Source of the DNA: Aliiruegeria haliotis | Lineage (GTDB): Bacteria > Pseudomonadota > Alphaproteobacteria > Rhodobacterales > Rhodobacteraceae | Direction: 5' to 3' | DNA: 64,000 bases | Assembly (NCBI RefSeq): GCF_003003255.1 | Contig: NZ_PVTD01000002.1 | Location: 744,001 to 808,000 of the forward strand | Shown here: positions 26,763 to 35,978 of the stretch, one piece after another | Layout: each line of letters begins with the position of its first letter | How positions within the stretch are numbered: the first letter of the stretch is position 1 | Made by a program: the position numbers and the translations under genes | Notes under the pieces: model-generated | Told to the model about the DNA's origin: nothing | The model's database searches: none | What the model saw: the letters and a program-made list of their open reading frames with translations, nothing else

Positions 26763-27395
26763 TTGGAAAGCGAACCCCGCAAGACACGTGACGCAGAAGC
26801 AACGAAGGCACGCATCCTCTTGGCCGCGAAGCATGAGTTCGCCGAGAATGGCCTCGGGGGAGCGCGGGTCGACGAGATTGCGCAGCGCGCAAACTCCAAC
26901 AAGCGCATGATCTACCACTATTTCGGCAACAAGGATGCGTTGTTCCAGGCCGTGCTGGTCCAAGCCTATGTCGATATCCGGTCCGCTGAGCAGGAACTCG
27001 AACTCGACCACCTCTCGCCGGAAGATGCCCTGATCCGGCTCGTGACCTTCACCTGGTCCTACTATCTCGACAACCCGGAATTCCTGACGCTGGTCAACAG
27101 TGCCAACCTGCACAAGGGGCGCCACCTGGAGGGCTCCGACACCATACGGACGGTCAGCCGACGTTTCGTCGGCATGGTGAAGGCCATTCTCGACCGGGGC
27201 GTTGCGGACGGCACGTTTCGACCCGGCGTCGACCCGGTACAACTCAACATCACGATCGCGGCGATCGGCTACTACTACCTGACAAATCGCTTCACCGGGT
27301 CGATCCAGTTCGAGCGTGACCTGATGGCTCCGGACACGCTTCGGGAAAGGCTGTCCTTCAATATCGAGACAGTATTGAGCATTGTGAGAGCATGA
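26763..27395 (+). CDS. TetR family transcriptional regulator
   Basis: A 210-residue TetR regulator: after a short basic tail the helix-turn-helix spans about residues 14-60 ('ATKARILLAAKHEFAENG', 'VDEIAQRANSNKRMIYHYF'), followed by an all-helical ligand domain. I chose the TTG at 26763 because GGAGG lies nine bases before it and the product begins at the usual family position; in-frame ATG at 26670 and TTG at 26658 are possible. It diverges from the CoA-transferase gene. The two shared palindromes suggest it represses the acyl-CoA genes and itself, with an acyl-CoA or the free acid as inducer. Confidence 0.85.
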   Translation: MESEPRKTRDAEATKARILLAAKHEFAENGLGGARVDEIAQRANSNKRMIYHYFGNKDALFQAVLVQAYVDIRSAEQELELDHLSPEDALIRLVTFTWSYYLDNPEFLTLVNSANLHKGRHLEGSDTIRTVSRRFVGMVKAILDRGVADGTFRPGVDPVQLNITIAAIGYYYLTNRFTGSIQFERDLMAPDTLRERLSFNIETVLSIVRA

Positions 27396-27700
27396 CCGGA
27401 AGCCGCTGTGGCGGACCGGCCACCAAGCCCTGGGGGGCTTTGGGGGTTCATCCTGCGACCTGAAAAAACTTGAAACGACCGTCTGCTCCACGACGCTGGG
27501 CAAAACGACCTCGCTCCGCCCCTCAAGCCACCGGAATCTGGGAACAATGCGTCATCAACAAGATGTCAGCCAGTGACTTGCCAGTAGGGGCGCTTCAGCT
27601 TCGGTGCAGCGCAAACAGGGCACGAAACCGGCACCCGGCTTGAACTGGCGCTCAGCCTCGACCGGGCAAGCAAACGGTGAAGGACTGCAAACGCGTCGCG
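27396..27700. other. intergenic region between convergent TetR and Nudix genes
   Basis: 305 bases. At 27425-27440 a 6-bp hairpin (AAGCCC, loop TGGG, GGGCTT) 29 bases after the TetR stop may end that transcript, though the U-run is poor. The rest shows no convincing gene; a short minus-strand frame with a CxxC near 27600 lacks a start site and is not called. Confidence 0.4.
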
Positions 27701-28174
27701 CTATCCTTCCTCTATCCGAGCTCGCATCTTCTTTTTCTTCAGCTTCCGGAGCAGCGACGCCAGTTGCGGCTCCTGAACCAACCGCGCGGCGCGATCTGCC
27801 GGGAACCATACCCGCTTTCGTTCGTTTTTTTCCTTCCACGCCGGGATGAGATCTTCCACAACCATGGGGAACACCTCCACGTCGCAGATCATTCCCGACC
27901 CGTCGCGCAGGATCTTGATGTATTCGTAGCTTCCAATCGGGTTTGGTCGAACCTTGCCCTTCGCGCCGGCCTCTTCGTGGGCCTCTATCCCCGCGGCTTT
28001 CCACGGTTTCTTGCCTTCCATCGTCCAGCCCTTCGGGATGATCCAACGGCGGGTCGTGCGGGATGTGACCAGAAGCACCTCGGGCTCGCCATCCGCATTC
28101 CAGCGCACCGGCAAGGCAGCGATCTGCCGTCCTTTCGGGCCTCTTCGAATACGTGTCGGCTTGCGTTGCTTCAT
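27701..28174 (-). CDS. Nudix hydrolase, diphosphoinositol-polyphosphatase-like
   Basis: A 157-residue Nudix protein of the DIPP type, with 'RWIIPKGW' leading into the Nudix helix (about residues 44-73). The metal-binding glutamates of 'IEAHEEAG' are present, but the Arg that starts the REUXEEXGU consensus is Ile and the earlier Glu is Lys, so activity may differ from classical Nudix enzymes. The family hydrolyses phosphoanhydrides such as diadenosine or diphosphoinositol polyphosphates and long polyphosphate. A very basic tail (KLKKKKMRAR) could bind such polyanions. It diverges from a phosphate transporter, which fits a phosphate-related role. Confidence 0.82.
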   Translation of the reverse strand: MKQRKPTRIRRGPKGRQIAALPVRWNADGEPEVLLVTSRTTRRWIIPKGWTMEGKKPWKAAGIEAHEEAGAKGKVRPNPIGSYEYIKILRDGSGMICDVEVFPMVVEDLIPAWKEKNERKRVWFPADRAARLVQEPQLASLLRKLKKKKMRARIEEG

Positions 28175-28414
28175 CGGTCTCCACCTTCGGCGAACAGTCT
28201 CTGCCCGGCAAGTTGAGGGGCGTTCGCCTGCGGAACTACCAGCGCGGACTGAACGTCCGCCCTGTTTAGGCGCGACACACGCCCGCAACAACCACGCAAG
28301 GCCTCGAAACGCCAAGCGAACCGAAAGTGCGGCATATTGCCGTTACGAATCTGTTACGCGAAGCGCCGACCGGCTGTATTGAGGCGACCAAATGCAAGCT
28401 GCAAGGGGCACCCC

Positions 28415-29899
28415 GTGGCCGACAAGAACTTCGAACCGCGTCATTTCGAGACCCTGGACCGGGACCTCGACCGCATCTCCAAATTGGAAGCTGCCAACGC
28501 CTTCGTTGCCCGCCCGATGGCTGCCCCGGCACTCGCCGCGGCTTTCATCCTTCTGGCCGGGCTTTTTGCCGCCTTTCTGGTGGACGGCTCCAACGGAGCA
28601 CTGGTGACCGTCCTTGCGGCGGCAATTGGCGCCTATATGGCCGTGAACATCGGCGCGAACGATGTCGCCAACAACATGGGACCCGCGGTCGGGGCAAATG
28701 TCCTGACGATGGGCGGGGCGATCGGGATCGCCATTGTCTTTGAAAGCGCCGGGGCGCTGATCGCGGGCGGAGACGTGGTCTCGACGGTTGCGAAGGGCAT
28801 CGTCTCGCCGGAATCGACCGCATCGGCGGATGTGTTCGTCCAGGCCATGATGGCCGCGCTCTTCTCGGCCGCATTGTGGGTGAATATCGCGACATGGGTC
28901 GGAGCCCCGGTTTCGACCACCCATTCCGTTGTCGGCGGCGTCATGGGCGCAGGGATTGCGGCGGCCGGGTTCGGCGCCGTCAACTGGTCGACGATGTCGG
29001 CAATCGCCGCAAGCTGGGTGATCTCTCCCGTGCTTGGCGGGGTCATCGCGGCAGGGTTTCTGTGGTTCATCAAGGAACGCATCATCTACCAGCCGGACAA
29101 GATCGCGGCGGCGCGCACCTGGGTGCCGGTGCTCGTTGGCATCATGGCCGGCGCCTTCTCGGCCTATCTCGCGCTGAAGGGGCTGAAGAAGATCATCAAA
29201 ATCGATTTCGGCACGGCGCTCGGGGCCGGGCTGCTCATCGGCATCGCCGTCTGGCTGCTTCTCATTCCCGTCATCCGCAATCAATCGAAGGGACTCGAAA
29301 ACCGGAACAGGTCCCTGAAGAAACTGTTCTCTATCCCCCTGATCTTCTCCGCCGCGTTCCTGAGCTTTGCACATGGCGCGAACGACGTTGCAAATGCTGT
29401 TGGCCCGCTCGCGGCCATTGTCAGCGCCAACTCCAGCGGCGACTTCACCTCGGCGATCAATATCCCGTTCTGGGTGATGATGATCGGGGCTTTCGGCATC
29501 TCCTTCGGGTTGTTCCTGTTTGGACCGAAACTCATCCGAATGGTCGGAAACGAGATCACGCGGCTTAACCCCATGCGCGCATTCTGCGTTGCCCTGTCCG
29601 CCGCGATCACGGTCATCATCGCAAGCTGGTTGGGCCTTCCGGTCAGTTCGACCCACATCGCCGTCGGCGGCATTTTCGGGGTCGGGTTCTTCCGCGAATG
29701 GTATGCGGAACGGAGGCTGGTGCGCGCGCGACAGATGGTGCCGGATCGTCCCGTCCACACGCCGAGCGAACGACGCCAGCGGAAACTGGTTCGACGTGCG
29801 CACATGATGACGATCGCCGCGGCATGGATCATCACAGTACCTGCGGCTGCCATCCTGTCCGGGGTTGTCTTCTTCAGCATCCGCCTTGTCGCCAGCTAA
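28415..29899 (+). CDS. PiT family inorganic phosphate transporter
   Basis: A 494-residue membrane protein of the PiT family (Pi symport with H+ or Na+). The duplicated signature GANDVAN occurs twice, 'GANDVANNMGPAVGA' (about residue 78) and 'GANDVANAVGPLAAI' (about 328), each half followed by several membrane segments. An N-terminal cytoplasmic arm of about 40 residues precedes the first helix. The start is a GTG with AAGGGG seven bases upstream; the open frame upstream is not conserved. It is one of two PiT paralogues in this locus. Confidence 0.9.
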   Translation: MADKNFEPRHFETLDRDLDRISKLEAANAFVARPMAAPALAAAFILLAGLFAAFLVDGSNGALVTVLAAAIGAYMAVNIGANDVANNMGPAVGANVLTMGGAIGIAIVFESAGALIAGGDVVSTVAKGIVSPESTASADVFVQAMMAALFSAALWVNIATWVGAPVSTTHSVVGGVMGAGIAAAGFGAVNWSTMSAIAASWVISPVLGGVIAAGFLWFIKERIIYQPDKIAAARTWVPVLVGIMAGAFSAYLALKGLKKIIKIDFGTALGAGLLIGIAVWLLLIPVIRNQSKGLENRNRSLKKLFSIPLIFSAAFLSFAHGANDVANAVGPLAAIVSANSSGDFTSAINIPFWVMMIGAFGISFGLFLFGPKLIRMVGNEITRLNPMRAFCVALSAAITVIIASWLGLPVSSTHIAVGGIFGVGFFREWYAERRLVRARQMVPDRPVHTPSERRQRKLVRRAHMMTIAAAWIITVPAAAILSGVVFFSIRLVAS

Positions 29900-30022
29900 G
29901 CGCGGGACTTGGCGGAGTTTTGCAAGGCCGGCGTGGCGTGGGTTCATCATGCCGGACTTGCAGAGGGGTTTGCAGGAACCGACTGACCTGGGTGCCCTGG
30001 CGCAGACGCTGCACGGCAGGAA

Positions 30023-30280
30023 TCAGTCGCCCTTCTTGATTTCCTTGCGCAGCCATCGCGCCCGCGCGATCTGGTTTCGGACGACCTTCTGCTTCGCCTT
30101 CAGGCGCTCTTTCTTGCCCGGCTTCTTCGCCTCCTCAAGGCGCCGGTTCAGGTCAACCTCCTTGGCCTCAAGCTTCTCGATGACCTTGTCGACGTGGCTC
30201 ACCTTGATCCGGTGAGCTTCCTTTCCCTGCAAGCGGTCGTGGTACTCGTTCAGCCGGGCGATCGTTTTCTTCAGAGCCAT
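30023..30280 (-). CDS. small basic coiled-coil protein
   Basis: An 85-residue protein with roughly one third Lys/Arg and a heptad-like helical pattern through most of its length ('KVIEKLEAKEVDLNRRLEEA', then 'LKAKQKVVRNQIARARWLR'). No signal or membrane segment. I do not recognise a family. Its length, good ATG context and placement directly downstream of the Na/Pi cotransporter gene (60 bases, same strand) support a real gene. It might bind nucleic acid or another polyanion such as polyphosphate; this is speculation. Confidence 0.6.
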   Translation of the reverse strand: MALKKTIARLNEYHDRLQGKEAHRIKVSHVDKVIEKLEAKEVDLNRRLEEAKKPGKKERLKAKQKVVRNQIARARWLRKEIKKGD

Positions 30281-30340
30281 CTTGCGCGCCTCCAGATACG
30301 TCGTTTCGCTTGTGGATCGACACCGCGATCCCCTTCCGGA

Positions 30341-32149
30341 TCACCGGCCATTGGCCGACAGTTCCTCGATTTCATCCTCTTCGAGCGCAAGGATCCGTTC
30401 GACTTCGGCAATAGCTCCATCTGTCTCGATATAGAAGACACGAGCCGCCTCGATCAGATCCGACATTGCCTCGTATGCATAGTCGGAATCGTTGAGGAAC
30501 GACGTCGCCGTTGCCGCACCTATCTGGCGCTCGCGGATCAGACCCTCAATCATCCTCGTCGAGTTCTTCTTGTCGCGTTCCACCTGCACGCGCTCGTCGT
30601 CCAGCCAAAGGCTCGACCGGAGCTCCGGATCGCTCTCGTCGAGTTTGTGGATCTCCACCAGGATCCGCGCGATCTCCGTCCGCAGACCATTATAGAGATC
30701 GGTCGCCTTTCCTTGCGGATGGCTCGTATACGCAGTCGCGTTTCGGCGCATGTGCTTCACTGCCTTCACCGCACGCACATTGCGCTGTGCGGAATCCCGC
30801 AGCAGATAGATCCGCTCCATGAAATCCGCCGGCAGGTTTCTGGTCCCCGCCCGCGTGGCAAACTCGACAATCGCGGAATAGAGGGTCTTGACCCTTGTCT
30901 CGTAAGTCTCGTCGATATCCAGTTCCATCGGACTGGTACTCGCCGCCACGGTCGCGGCGACATCGTCACTCTCGTAAAGGTCGTGCCGGTGCAGGTTCAA
31001 CCCATGCGCAATCAACTCGATTGCATTGTCTTGCAGGTGCTTGACCTCCTTGCGCATCGCGACCTCCATCGTCGCCGGGAACCCGTCGACCGCCTCGCTC
31101 AGGTAGCGCGGCTTGCTGACATCGGGCTCCGGCTCCGGGATTGTTCGCTCAAGGAATGACAACAGCCGTTGCATCATCGGCACCATGATCGCGACACCGA
31201 TCACATTGAACATCGTGTGGAACACGGCCAGTTTGAGCGCGTAATCTTCCGCCCCGATCCCGAGCCAACCGCTGATCCGGTCCACCCCGGCAACCAACTG
31301 GTTGATCAGAACAAGGCAGACGACCGCGGTCACCAGCTTGAAGATCACATGTGCTAGCGCCAGGCGCTTGCCCTGGAAATTCGCCGTCAGGGACGCGAGA
31401 ATCGCGGTGATCGTCGTGCCGACATTCGCCCCGACCACAAGCGCAATGGCATTCTCATAGGAGACCTGGTTGGCGGCCATCGCGGTGATAACCAGCACCA
31501 TCGTGGCGTGGCTGGACTGCATGACAACGGTTGCCAGAGCGCCAATCAGCGTGAACACAACCAGTCCGACAGCACCGGTCATCGCAAACTGCGCCAGATC
31601 GAGCTGTTCGTTGAAAGCGGCGAACCCTTCCTTCATGTGGTGAATGCCGAGGAACAGAAACCCAAGCCCGGCAAGCACGTATCCCGCCCCGCGGATATAC
31701 TTCGAGCGTTGGAATACCAGCACGATGCTGATGGCCAGCATGGGCATCGCATAGGTCGATATCTTCACCTTGAGTCCGAACCCCGCCACCAGCCACGCCC
31801 CCGTCGTGGTGCCGATATCGGCGCCGTACATCAGGCCGACGCCGGCGGCGAGCTTCATAAGGTCCGCGCTCAGAAACGAGATCGCGATCACGGAGACCAG
31901 CGAGCTTGACTGCATCGCTGTCGCCGCGACAAAGCCCGTGCACAGCGCCTTTGGCGTGGAGTCGGTTATTTTCTTGAGGATCGATTCCAGTGTGCCGCCG
32001 CTATACAGCTTGAAGCCGTCTTCGAGCATGAGCATTCCGAAGAGGAAGATTGCCACGCCGGCCGCGATCTCCTGGAAGTCCTGGCTGTTCCAGAACCCAA
32101 GGATGAGCGCCGCGAGAATGACCGGCAAGAGGAGTTTCTTCATCGACAC
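30341..32149 (-). CDS. Na/Pi cotransporter family protein with PhoU-like tail
   Basis: A 602-residue protein of the NptA/YjbB type. The first half has about ten membrane segments and the paired 'QSSS' motif of Na+-phosphate cotransporters ('ATAMQSSSLVSV' near residue 77 and 'VMQSSHATMV' near 211). From about residue 345 a long soluble helical region resembles PhoU ('MRKEVKHLQDNAIELIAHGL', 'RIYLLRDSAQRNVRAVKAVK'), which in other proteins governs transport or Pho signalling. Family members import or export phosphate. It starts 9 bases after the second PiT stop, in one operon. Confidence 0.9.
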   Translation of the reverse strand: MSMKKLLLPVILAALILGFWNSQDFQEIAAGVAIFLFGMLMLEDGFKLYSGGTLESILKKITDSTPKALCTGFVAATAMQSSSLVSVIAISFLSADLMKLAAGVGLMYGADIGTTTGAWLVAGFGLKVKISTYAMPMLAISIVLVFQRSKYIRGAGYVLAGLGFLFLGIHHMKEGFAAFNEQLDLAQFAMTGAVGLVVFTLIGALATVVMQSSHATMVLVITAMAANQVSYENAIALVVGANVGTTITAILASLTANFQGKRLALAHVIFKLVTAVVCLVLINQLVAGVDRISGWLGIGAEDYALKLAVFHTMFNVIGVAIMVPMMQRLLSFLERTIPEPEPDVSKPRYLSEAVDGFPATMEVAMRKEVKHLQDNAIELIAHGLNLHRHDLYESDDVAATVAASTSPMELDIDETYETRVKTLYSAIVEFATRAGTRNLPADFMERIYLLRDSAQRNVRAVKAVKHMRRNATAYTSHPQGKATDLYNGLRTEIARILVEIHKLDESDPELRSSLWLDDERVQVERDKKNSTRMIEGLIRERQIGAATATSFLNDSDYAYEAMSDLIEAARVFYIETDGAIAEVERILALEEDEIEELSANGR

Positions 32150-32158
32150 CTGGGAATC

Positions 32159-33730
32159 CTATGGCAGCATCATGCCACGCAGGGCGAAAAAGAACAGCGC
32201 GGCCATGAGTGCGGCCACGGGAACGGTTATGATCCACGCCGAAACGATCTTCAGCAGAGACGAGCGCTTCACCAACTGCCGCTTCAGCGCGACGCGCAAT
32301 TCCTTGCGCTGTGCCTTGGTGATAACAGCCTCGGCACCCATTTCCTTGATCTGGCTGAGCATCTCGACCTTGGCCTCGGGCTGGGCATTCTCGAAGTCCC
32401 TCAACACTCTCTCGACCTCGTCGAAATGCGGATCGCCCTCGTGCTGCGCCAGCACGTTTTCGACGACACGGTGCATCCGCTGTTCCAGGAACTCCCGCAG
32501 GAAACCGACCCCGAACACAGCGCCAAGGGCGACGTGGGTCGAGGAGATCGGCATACCCAACTGACTGGCGATGATCACCGTGATGGCCGCTGACAGCGCG
32601 ATGCAGAACGCACGCGATCTGTCGAGCTCAGTGATCTCCGATCCCACCGTGCGGATCAGCTTGGGTCCGAAAAGCGCAAGGCCGACGGAAATTCCCAGCG
32701 CGCCAATCCCCATGACCCAGAATGGAATGGCGACCTTTGCGCCGCCGTCGCCTTCGGTCAGGACATCGACGATCCCAGCCAGCGGCCCAACGGCGTTGGC
32801 CACATCGTTTGCACCATGTGCAAAGCTGAGCAGCGCCGCCGCAAAGATCAGGGGCACGGTGAACAGCTTGTTCACGCCATTCCGGTCTCCGGAGAGGCTC
32901 GGCACGGCCCGACGCACCATCGGCGTCACGATGGCCCAGGTTAGAATTGCCGCGACCAGCCCGAACAGCAAAGCCGCCGGAAACGAGATCGCAACGAGTT
33001 TCTTGATGCCTTTCAGGCAAATATAGGTCGTGAATGCCCAGGACATGATCGCAATCATGATCGGCACGACGCCTTGCGCCGCTTGCAGGGGATCTTTCTT
33101 GAAGAACACCAGCCGTTTCAGCAGGTAAAGCGTGAGGGCCGCAATGATCCCGCCGGTCAACGGGGAGACCACCCAGCTCAGCGCGATCTTGCCCATCGAG
33201 TCCCAGTTGACGATCTCCCATCCGGCCGCCGCGATCCCCGCACCCATCACGCCACCAACGATCGAATGTGTCGTTGAAACCGGCGCCCCGAGCCAGGTCG
33301 CGAGGTTCAACCAGATCGCCGCCCCGAGCAATGCCCCCATCATGACCCAAACAAAGGTGTCGGGATTGTCGATGTCCGCCGGATCGATAATGCCCTTCTT
33401 GACTGTCGCGACCACGTCTCCCCCGGCGACAATCGCACCTGCGGCTTCGAACACCGCCGCAATCACAATCGCCCCTGTGAGGGTCAAAGCGAAGGAGCCA
33501 ACGGCAGGCCCGACATTGTTCGCCACGTCGTTTGCGCCGATGTTCAGTGCCATGTAGGCCCCGATCACGGCCGCCGCGACCAGCAGGTAGGATTGCTCGA
33601 CATGGGCGAAACGCGTTCCGGTGAAGATCATCACCGCCACGATGAAGATAACCGCCGTGCCCAGCCGCCCCACTTCAGTGCGACTGAGATCGGCCGCGCT
33701 TTCAATCTTGAGGTATTCCTTGACCTTCAT
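32159..33730 (-). CDS. PiT family inorganic phosphate transporter, second copy
   Basis: A 523-residue PiT protein with both signatures ('GANDVANNVGPAVG' near residue 75 and 'GANDVANAVGPLAG' near 318). It differs from the other copy by a longer charged cytoplasmic loop late in the chain ('LEQRMHRVVENVLAQHEGD', 'ALKRQLVKRSS'). The ATG at 33730 is preceded by a run of eight G (33733-33740) in the Shine-Dalgarno position. It is the first gene of a unit with the Na/Pi cotransporter and the coiled-coil protein. Confidence 0.9.
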   Translation of the reverse strand: MKVKEYLKIESAADLSRTEVGRLGTAVIFIVAVMIFTGTRFAHVEQSYLLVAAAVIGAYMALNIGANDVANNVGPAVGSFALTLTGAIVIAAVFEAAGAIVAGGDVVATVKKGIIDPADIDNPDTFVWVMMGALLGAAIWLNLATWLGAPVSTTHSIVGGVMGAGIAAAGWEIVNWDSMGKIALSWVVSPLTGGIIAALTLYLLKRLVFFKKDPLQAAQGVVPIMIAIMSWAFTTYICLKGIKKLVAISFPAALLFGLVAAILTWAIVTPMVRRAVPSLSGDRNGVNKLFTVPLIFAAALLSFAHGANDVANAVGPLAGIVDVLTEGDGGAKVAIPFWVMGIGALGISVGLALFGPKLIRTVGSEITELDRSRAFCIALSAAITVIIASQLGMPISSTHVALGAVFGVGFLREFLEQRMHRVVENVLAQHEGDPHFDEVERVLRDFENAQPEAKVEMLSQIKEMGAEAVITKAQRKELRVALKRQLVKRSSLLKIVSAWIITVPVAALMAALFFFALRGMMLP

Positions 33731-34077
33731 GTCCCCCCCCATCTGGCATTGAGCCAAGCTCAAACCTGCACGACGCGAGGCAGCGGTCGTAGCAAACGAG
33801 CCTTGTCAACTGGATGCTAGAGGCCATCGCCGTCGGGACACCTTGATGCGAATCAACACGTGATCAATGCCGCCCGCATATGTCACTATTTTGTGACAGG
33901 CCGGCAACGCTGCACCGGGCGGCAAGTCGACTCGCGCAGCCGAATCCAACCCGCGCAGATCCGGTGACGGCCCGTCGACGCCAGAAGACTCAGCAGGCAA
34001 GTCTCAGTCAGTCAGATTTTACGGGCCTGACATTGGCGCGCAGCGGCTTTGGCCGCAAAGCGTACCGAGGCAGGTTG
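33731..34077. other. promoter region of the second phosphate operon
   Basis: 347 bases without a gene. Holds the G8 tract next to the start codon and a perfect palindrome at 33881-33898. The part beyond about 33900 is downstream of a convergent-free minus-strand hydrolase upstream boundary and shows nothing further. Confidence 0.5.
33881..33898. promoter_or_regulatory. perfect palindrome TGTCAC-N6-GTGACA
   Basis: TGTCACTATTTTGTGACA, 6-base arms around an AT-rich centre, about 150 bases upstream of the second PiT gene. The complement includes CTGTCAC, one mismatch from a PHO-box half site (CTGTCAT), but the second half-site repeat is not there, so an unrelated regulator, for instance of the CRP/FNR type (TGTNAN6), is as likely. 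Confidence 0.45.
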
Positions 34078-34788
34078 TCAGCGCAGGACCAGCGGGCTGT
34101 CCAGCCATGCCTCCAACGCGGCGCTTGTTGCGTCCGGTTGCTCCAGGGTCGGCAGGTGACCCGCGTCAGGGATGATCTCCAACGTGGCGTTCGGGATCAG
34201 CTCCGCCATGAACTCATGCCGTTTGACCGGGCAAAGCGCATCATGCTCGCCACAAAGGACGAGCGTCGGAACCCTGGTGGTGCGCAGCGTCTTCTGTTGG
34301 TCCGGACGACGCTGAAGTGCACGCGATTGCGAGATGAAGATCTCGGGACCGAGCGCCTCTGCCATCTCCATCACAAGGCTCAACACATCGCTGCGACGCG
34401 GCCCCGGCGCAAGGTAGCGCGGCTTCATCTCCTCCCGCATCACCTCCAGCAGGCGCCCGGTCCGGGCGGCGACGATCTGAGGCTCTCGGGCGGCCGCGAC
34501 CTGTGGAGTTTCAGGCAACGGGTTGGTGTCCATCAACGCGATCCGGGTCACGCGTTCCGGTGCCCGGCGCAGCACTTCCATCGCGACGATGCCCCCCATG
34601 GAAAGACCTGCCAGCGCAAACCTGCGTGGTGCGGCCTCCAGCACGGACGCGGCAATCGCCCCGATGGACGAAGCCCCCGTCACCGGGGCCACCATGACGG
34701 CGCGACGGCTGCCGAAGTGCAGCAATTGGGGCCAGAAGAGCCGGGCATCGCACATCATGCCGGGCAGAAGCACCAGTGGTTCGTTCAT
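34078..34788 (-). CDS. alpha/beta fold hydrolase
   Basis: A 236-residue alpha/beta hydrolase. It opens directly with the first strand and oxyanion loop ('LVLLPGMMCDARLF'), has the nucleophile elbow GLSMGG (Ser at about 63), an acid in 'LCGEHDALCP', and His in 'DAGHLPTLEQP' near the C-terminus. Cytoplasmic, no signal peptide. The substrate cannot be inferred; family relatives include esterases and haloperoxidase-like proteins. It is a single gene, with 209 bases of apparently empty sequence upstream. Confidence 0.85.
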   Translation of the reverse strand: MNEPLVLLPGMMCDARLFWPQLLHFGSRRAVMVAPVTGASSIGAIAASVLEAAPRRFALAGLSMGGIVAMEVLRRAPERVTRIALMDTNPLPETPQVAAAREPQIVAARTGRLLEVMREEMKPRYLAPGPRRSDVLSLVMEMAEALGPEIFISQSRALQRRPDQQKTLRTTRVPTLVLCGEHDALCPVKRHEFMAELIPNATLEIIPDAGHLPTLEQPDATSAALEAWLDSPLVLR

Positions 34789-34997
34789 CTAGGTGAAGCC
34801 TCGCTGTCCTCGTGTCCGGCCCGCTGCGGGACCTTGGCACCATGCTATTGTGCGGGATCGAAATGCGGAAGCGTTGAATGACGTTTCCACCTTCATTCCC
34901 GCCCTGCGTCAAGGTTGGCACACCATTGTGACCAAGGGATATGCATCGCTGTTCGCCCAGGTGCGGGAAACACGCGGACGGACGCCATCCAGCGGTG

Positions 34998-35978
34998 CTA
35001 GAGCCCCTGCACCCATTTCGTGATCACGGCACTTGCGCGGTCGGTCTGCCCCGGGCTCATGATATCCCCTGCAATGACATGACTGCCTGGATCGTCGCCC
35101 GGCCCCATGACCAGCAGTTCCCGCGCCTTTGCCTCGCCCCATGCGTCATACACCGCAAAGGTGGCCTCGGGGGACACGATTACATCATCTTCCGAATAGA
35201 CGAAGAGCGCCGGGACCCTCGCCCTTCCGAAGTCCAGAGATGCAGCATGGTCCACCAGGGCCGCCATCGGCACCGTGGCAGCGATCGGATAGCGCGTTGT
35301 CCAGTAGGTCGAATGACCCTCGTTGCGGGGTTCGAATCCCCGCTCCGCACCGGCGACAACCGGCCCCCAATGCCGCACGAACGGCAGGCTCAACAGCTTT
35401 GCCGCCGGGTTGCGCAACCCGAAATTGGGGGAGACAAAGACAATTCCGGCAACATCCCTCGACAGGGCTTCGTCCACAGCCGCAAGGGAAGCAAGCGTAC
35501 CACCGGTGGAGGTCGCGACGATGACCACCCTCTCCCCGATCCGCCGTCCAATGGCCAGCGCCTCGGCCAAATCCTCGATCCAGTCGCCGACCACCGGTTC
35601 GGCCATTGCAGCCGATCCGCGCCCATGGCCGGACAGGCGGGTATAGAACAGGTTGGCACCCAACGCCTCGGCCACCCTGTCGGGCACCGGCCGGATCTCC
35701 TCCGAAGTGGCGGAGAACCCGTGCAGGTAGATCACCGACACGGGTGTCACGGCACCCGGTGCACCAGCCCAGTGGATCCGCCTTTCCACGCCCGGCGTGA
35801 CATCGCCCAATGCAGCCTCCCGCTCGGCCAGCCAGCTGTCCAGATCCTCGGGAAGGTCCGCGGCATCAAAGGTGACCTCGGTTTCGACAGGTTCCCGGGG
35901 CCCGAACAGCAACACCGCGCCGATCCCCAGAATCAGTACCACCAGTATCCAGCCCAACACCCGCAATACCTCGATCAT
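34998..35978 (-). CDS. membrane-anchored alpha/beta hydrolase
   Basis: A 326-residue protein with an N-terminal membrane anchor (about residues 6-26) and an alpha/beta hydrolase domain: 'VIYLHGFSAT' oxyanion strand, nucleophile Ser in 'VATSTGGT', acid in 'FVYSEDDVIV' and His in 'GSHVIAG'. The anchor would keep the domain at the inner membrane, probably facing the periplasm, where it could act as a lipase or esterase. It begins within the stop of the upstream hydrolase (ATGA), so the two are coupled. Confidence 0.83.
   Translation of the reverse strand: MIEVLRVLGWILVVLILGIGAVLLFGPREPVETEVTFDAADLPEDLDSWLAEREAALGDVTPGVERRIHWAGAPGAVTPVSVIYLHGFSATSEEIRPVPDRVAEALGANLFYTRLSGHGRGSAAMAEPVVGDWIEDLAEALAIGRRIGERVVIVATSTGGTLASLAAVDEALSRDVAGIVFVSPNFGLRNPAAKLLSLPFVRHWGPVVAGAERGFEPRNEGHSTYWTTRYPIAATVPMAALVDHAASLDFGRARVPALFVYSEDDVIVSPEATFAVYDAWGEAKARELLVMGPGDDPGSHVIAGDIMSPGQTDRASAVITKWVQGL

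Noticed and set aside
27555-27700. Possible small zinc protein with CxxC on the minus strand
   Set aside because: Only one CxxC, no ribosome-binding site or start codon near it, and it simply prolongs a frame that shadows the Nudix gene.
35325-35350. tRNA-like T-arm sequence (GCGGGGTTCGAATCCCCGC)
   Set aside because: It reads like a tRNA 3' end, but it lies within the hydrolase gene at 34998-35978, codes the residues ERGFEPRNE there, and no matching acceptor stem, D-arm or anticodon arm is found about 70 bases upstream.
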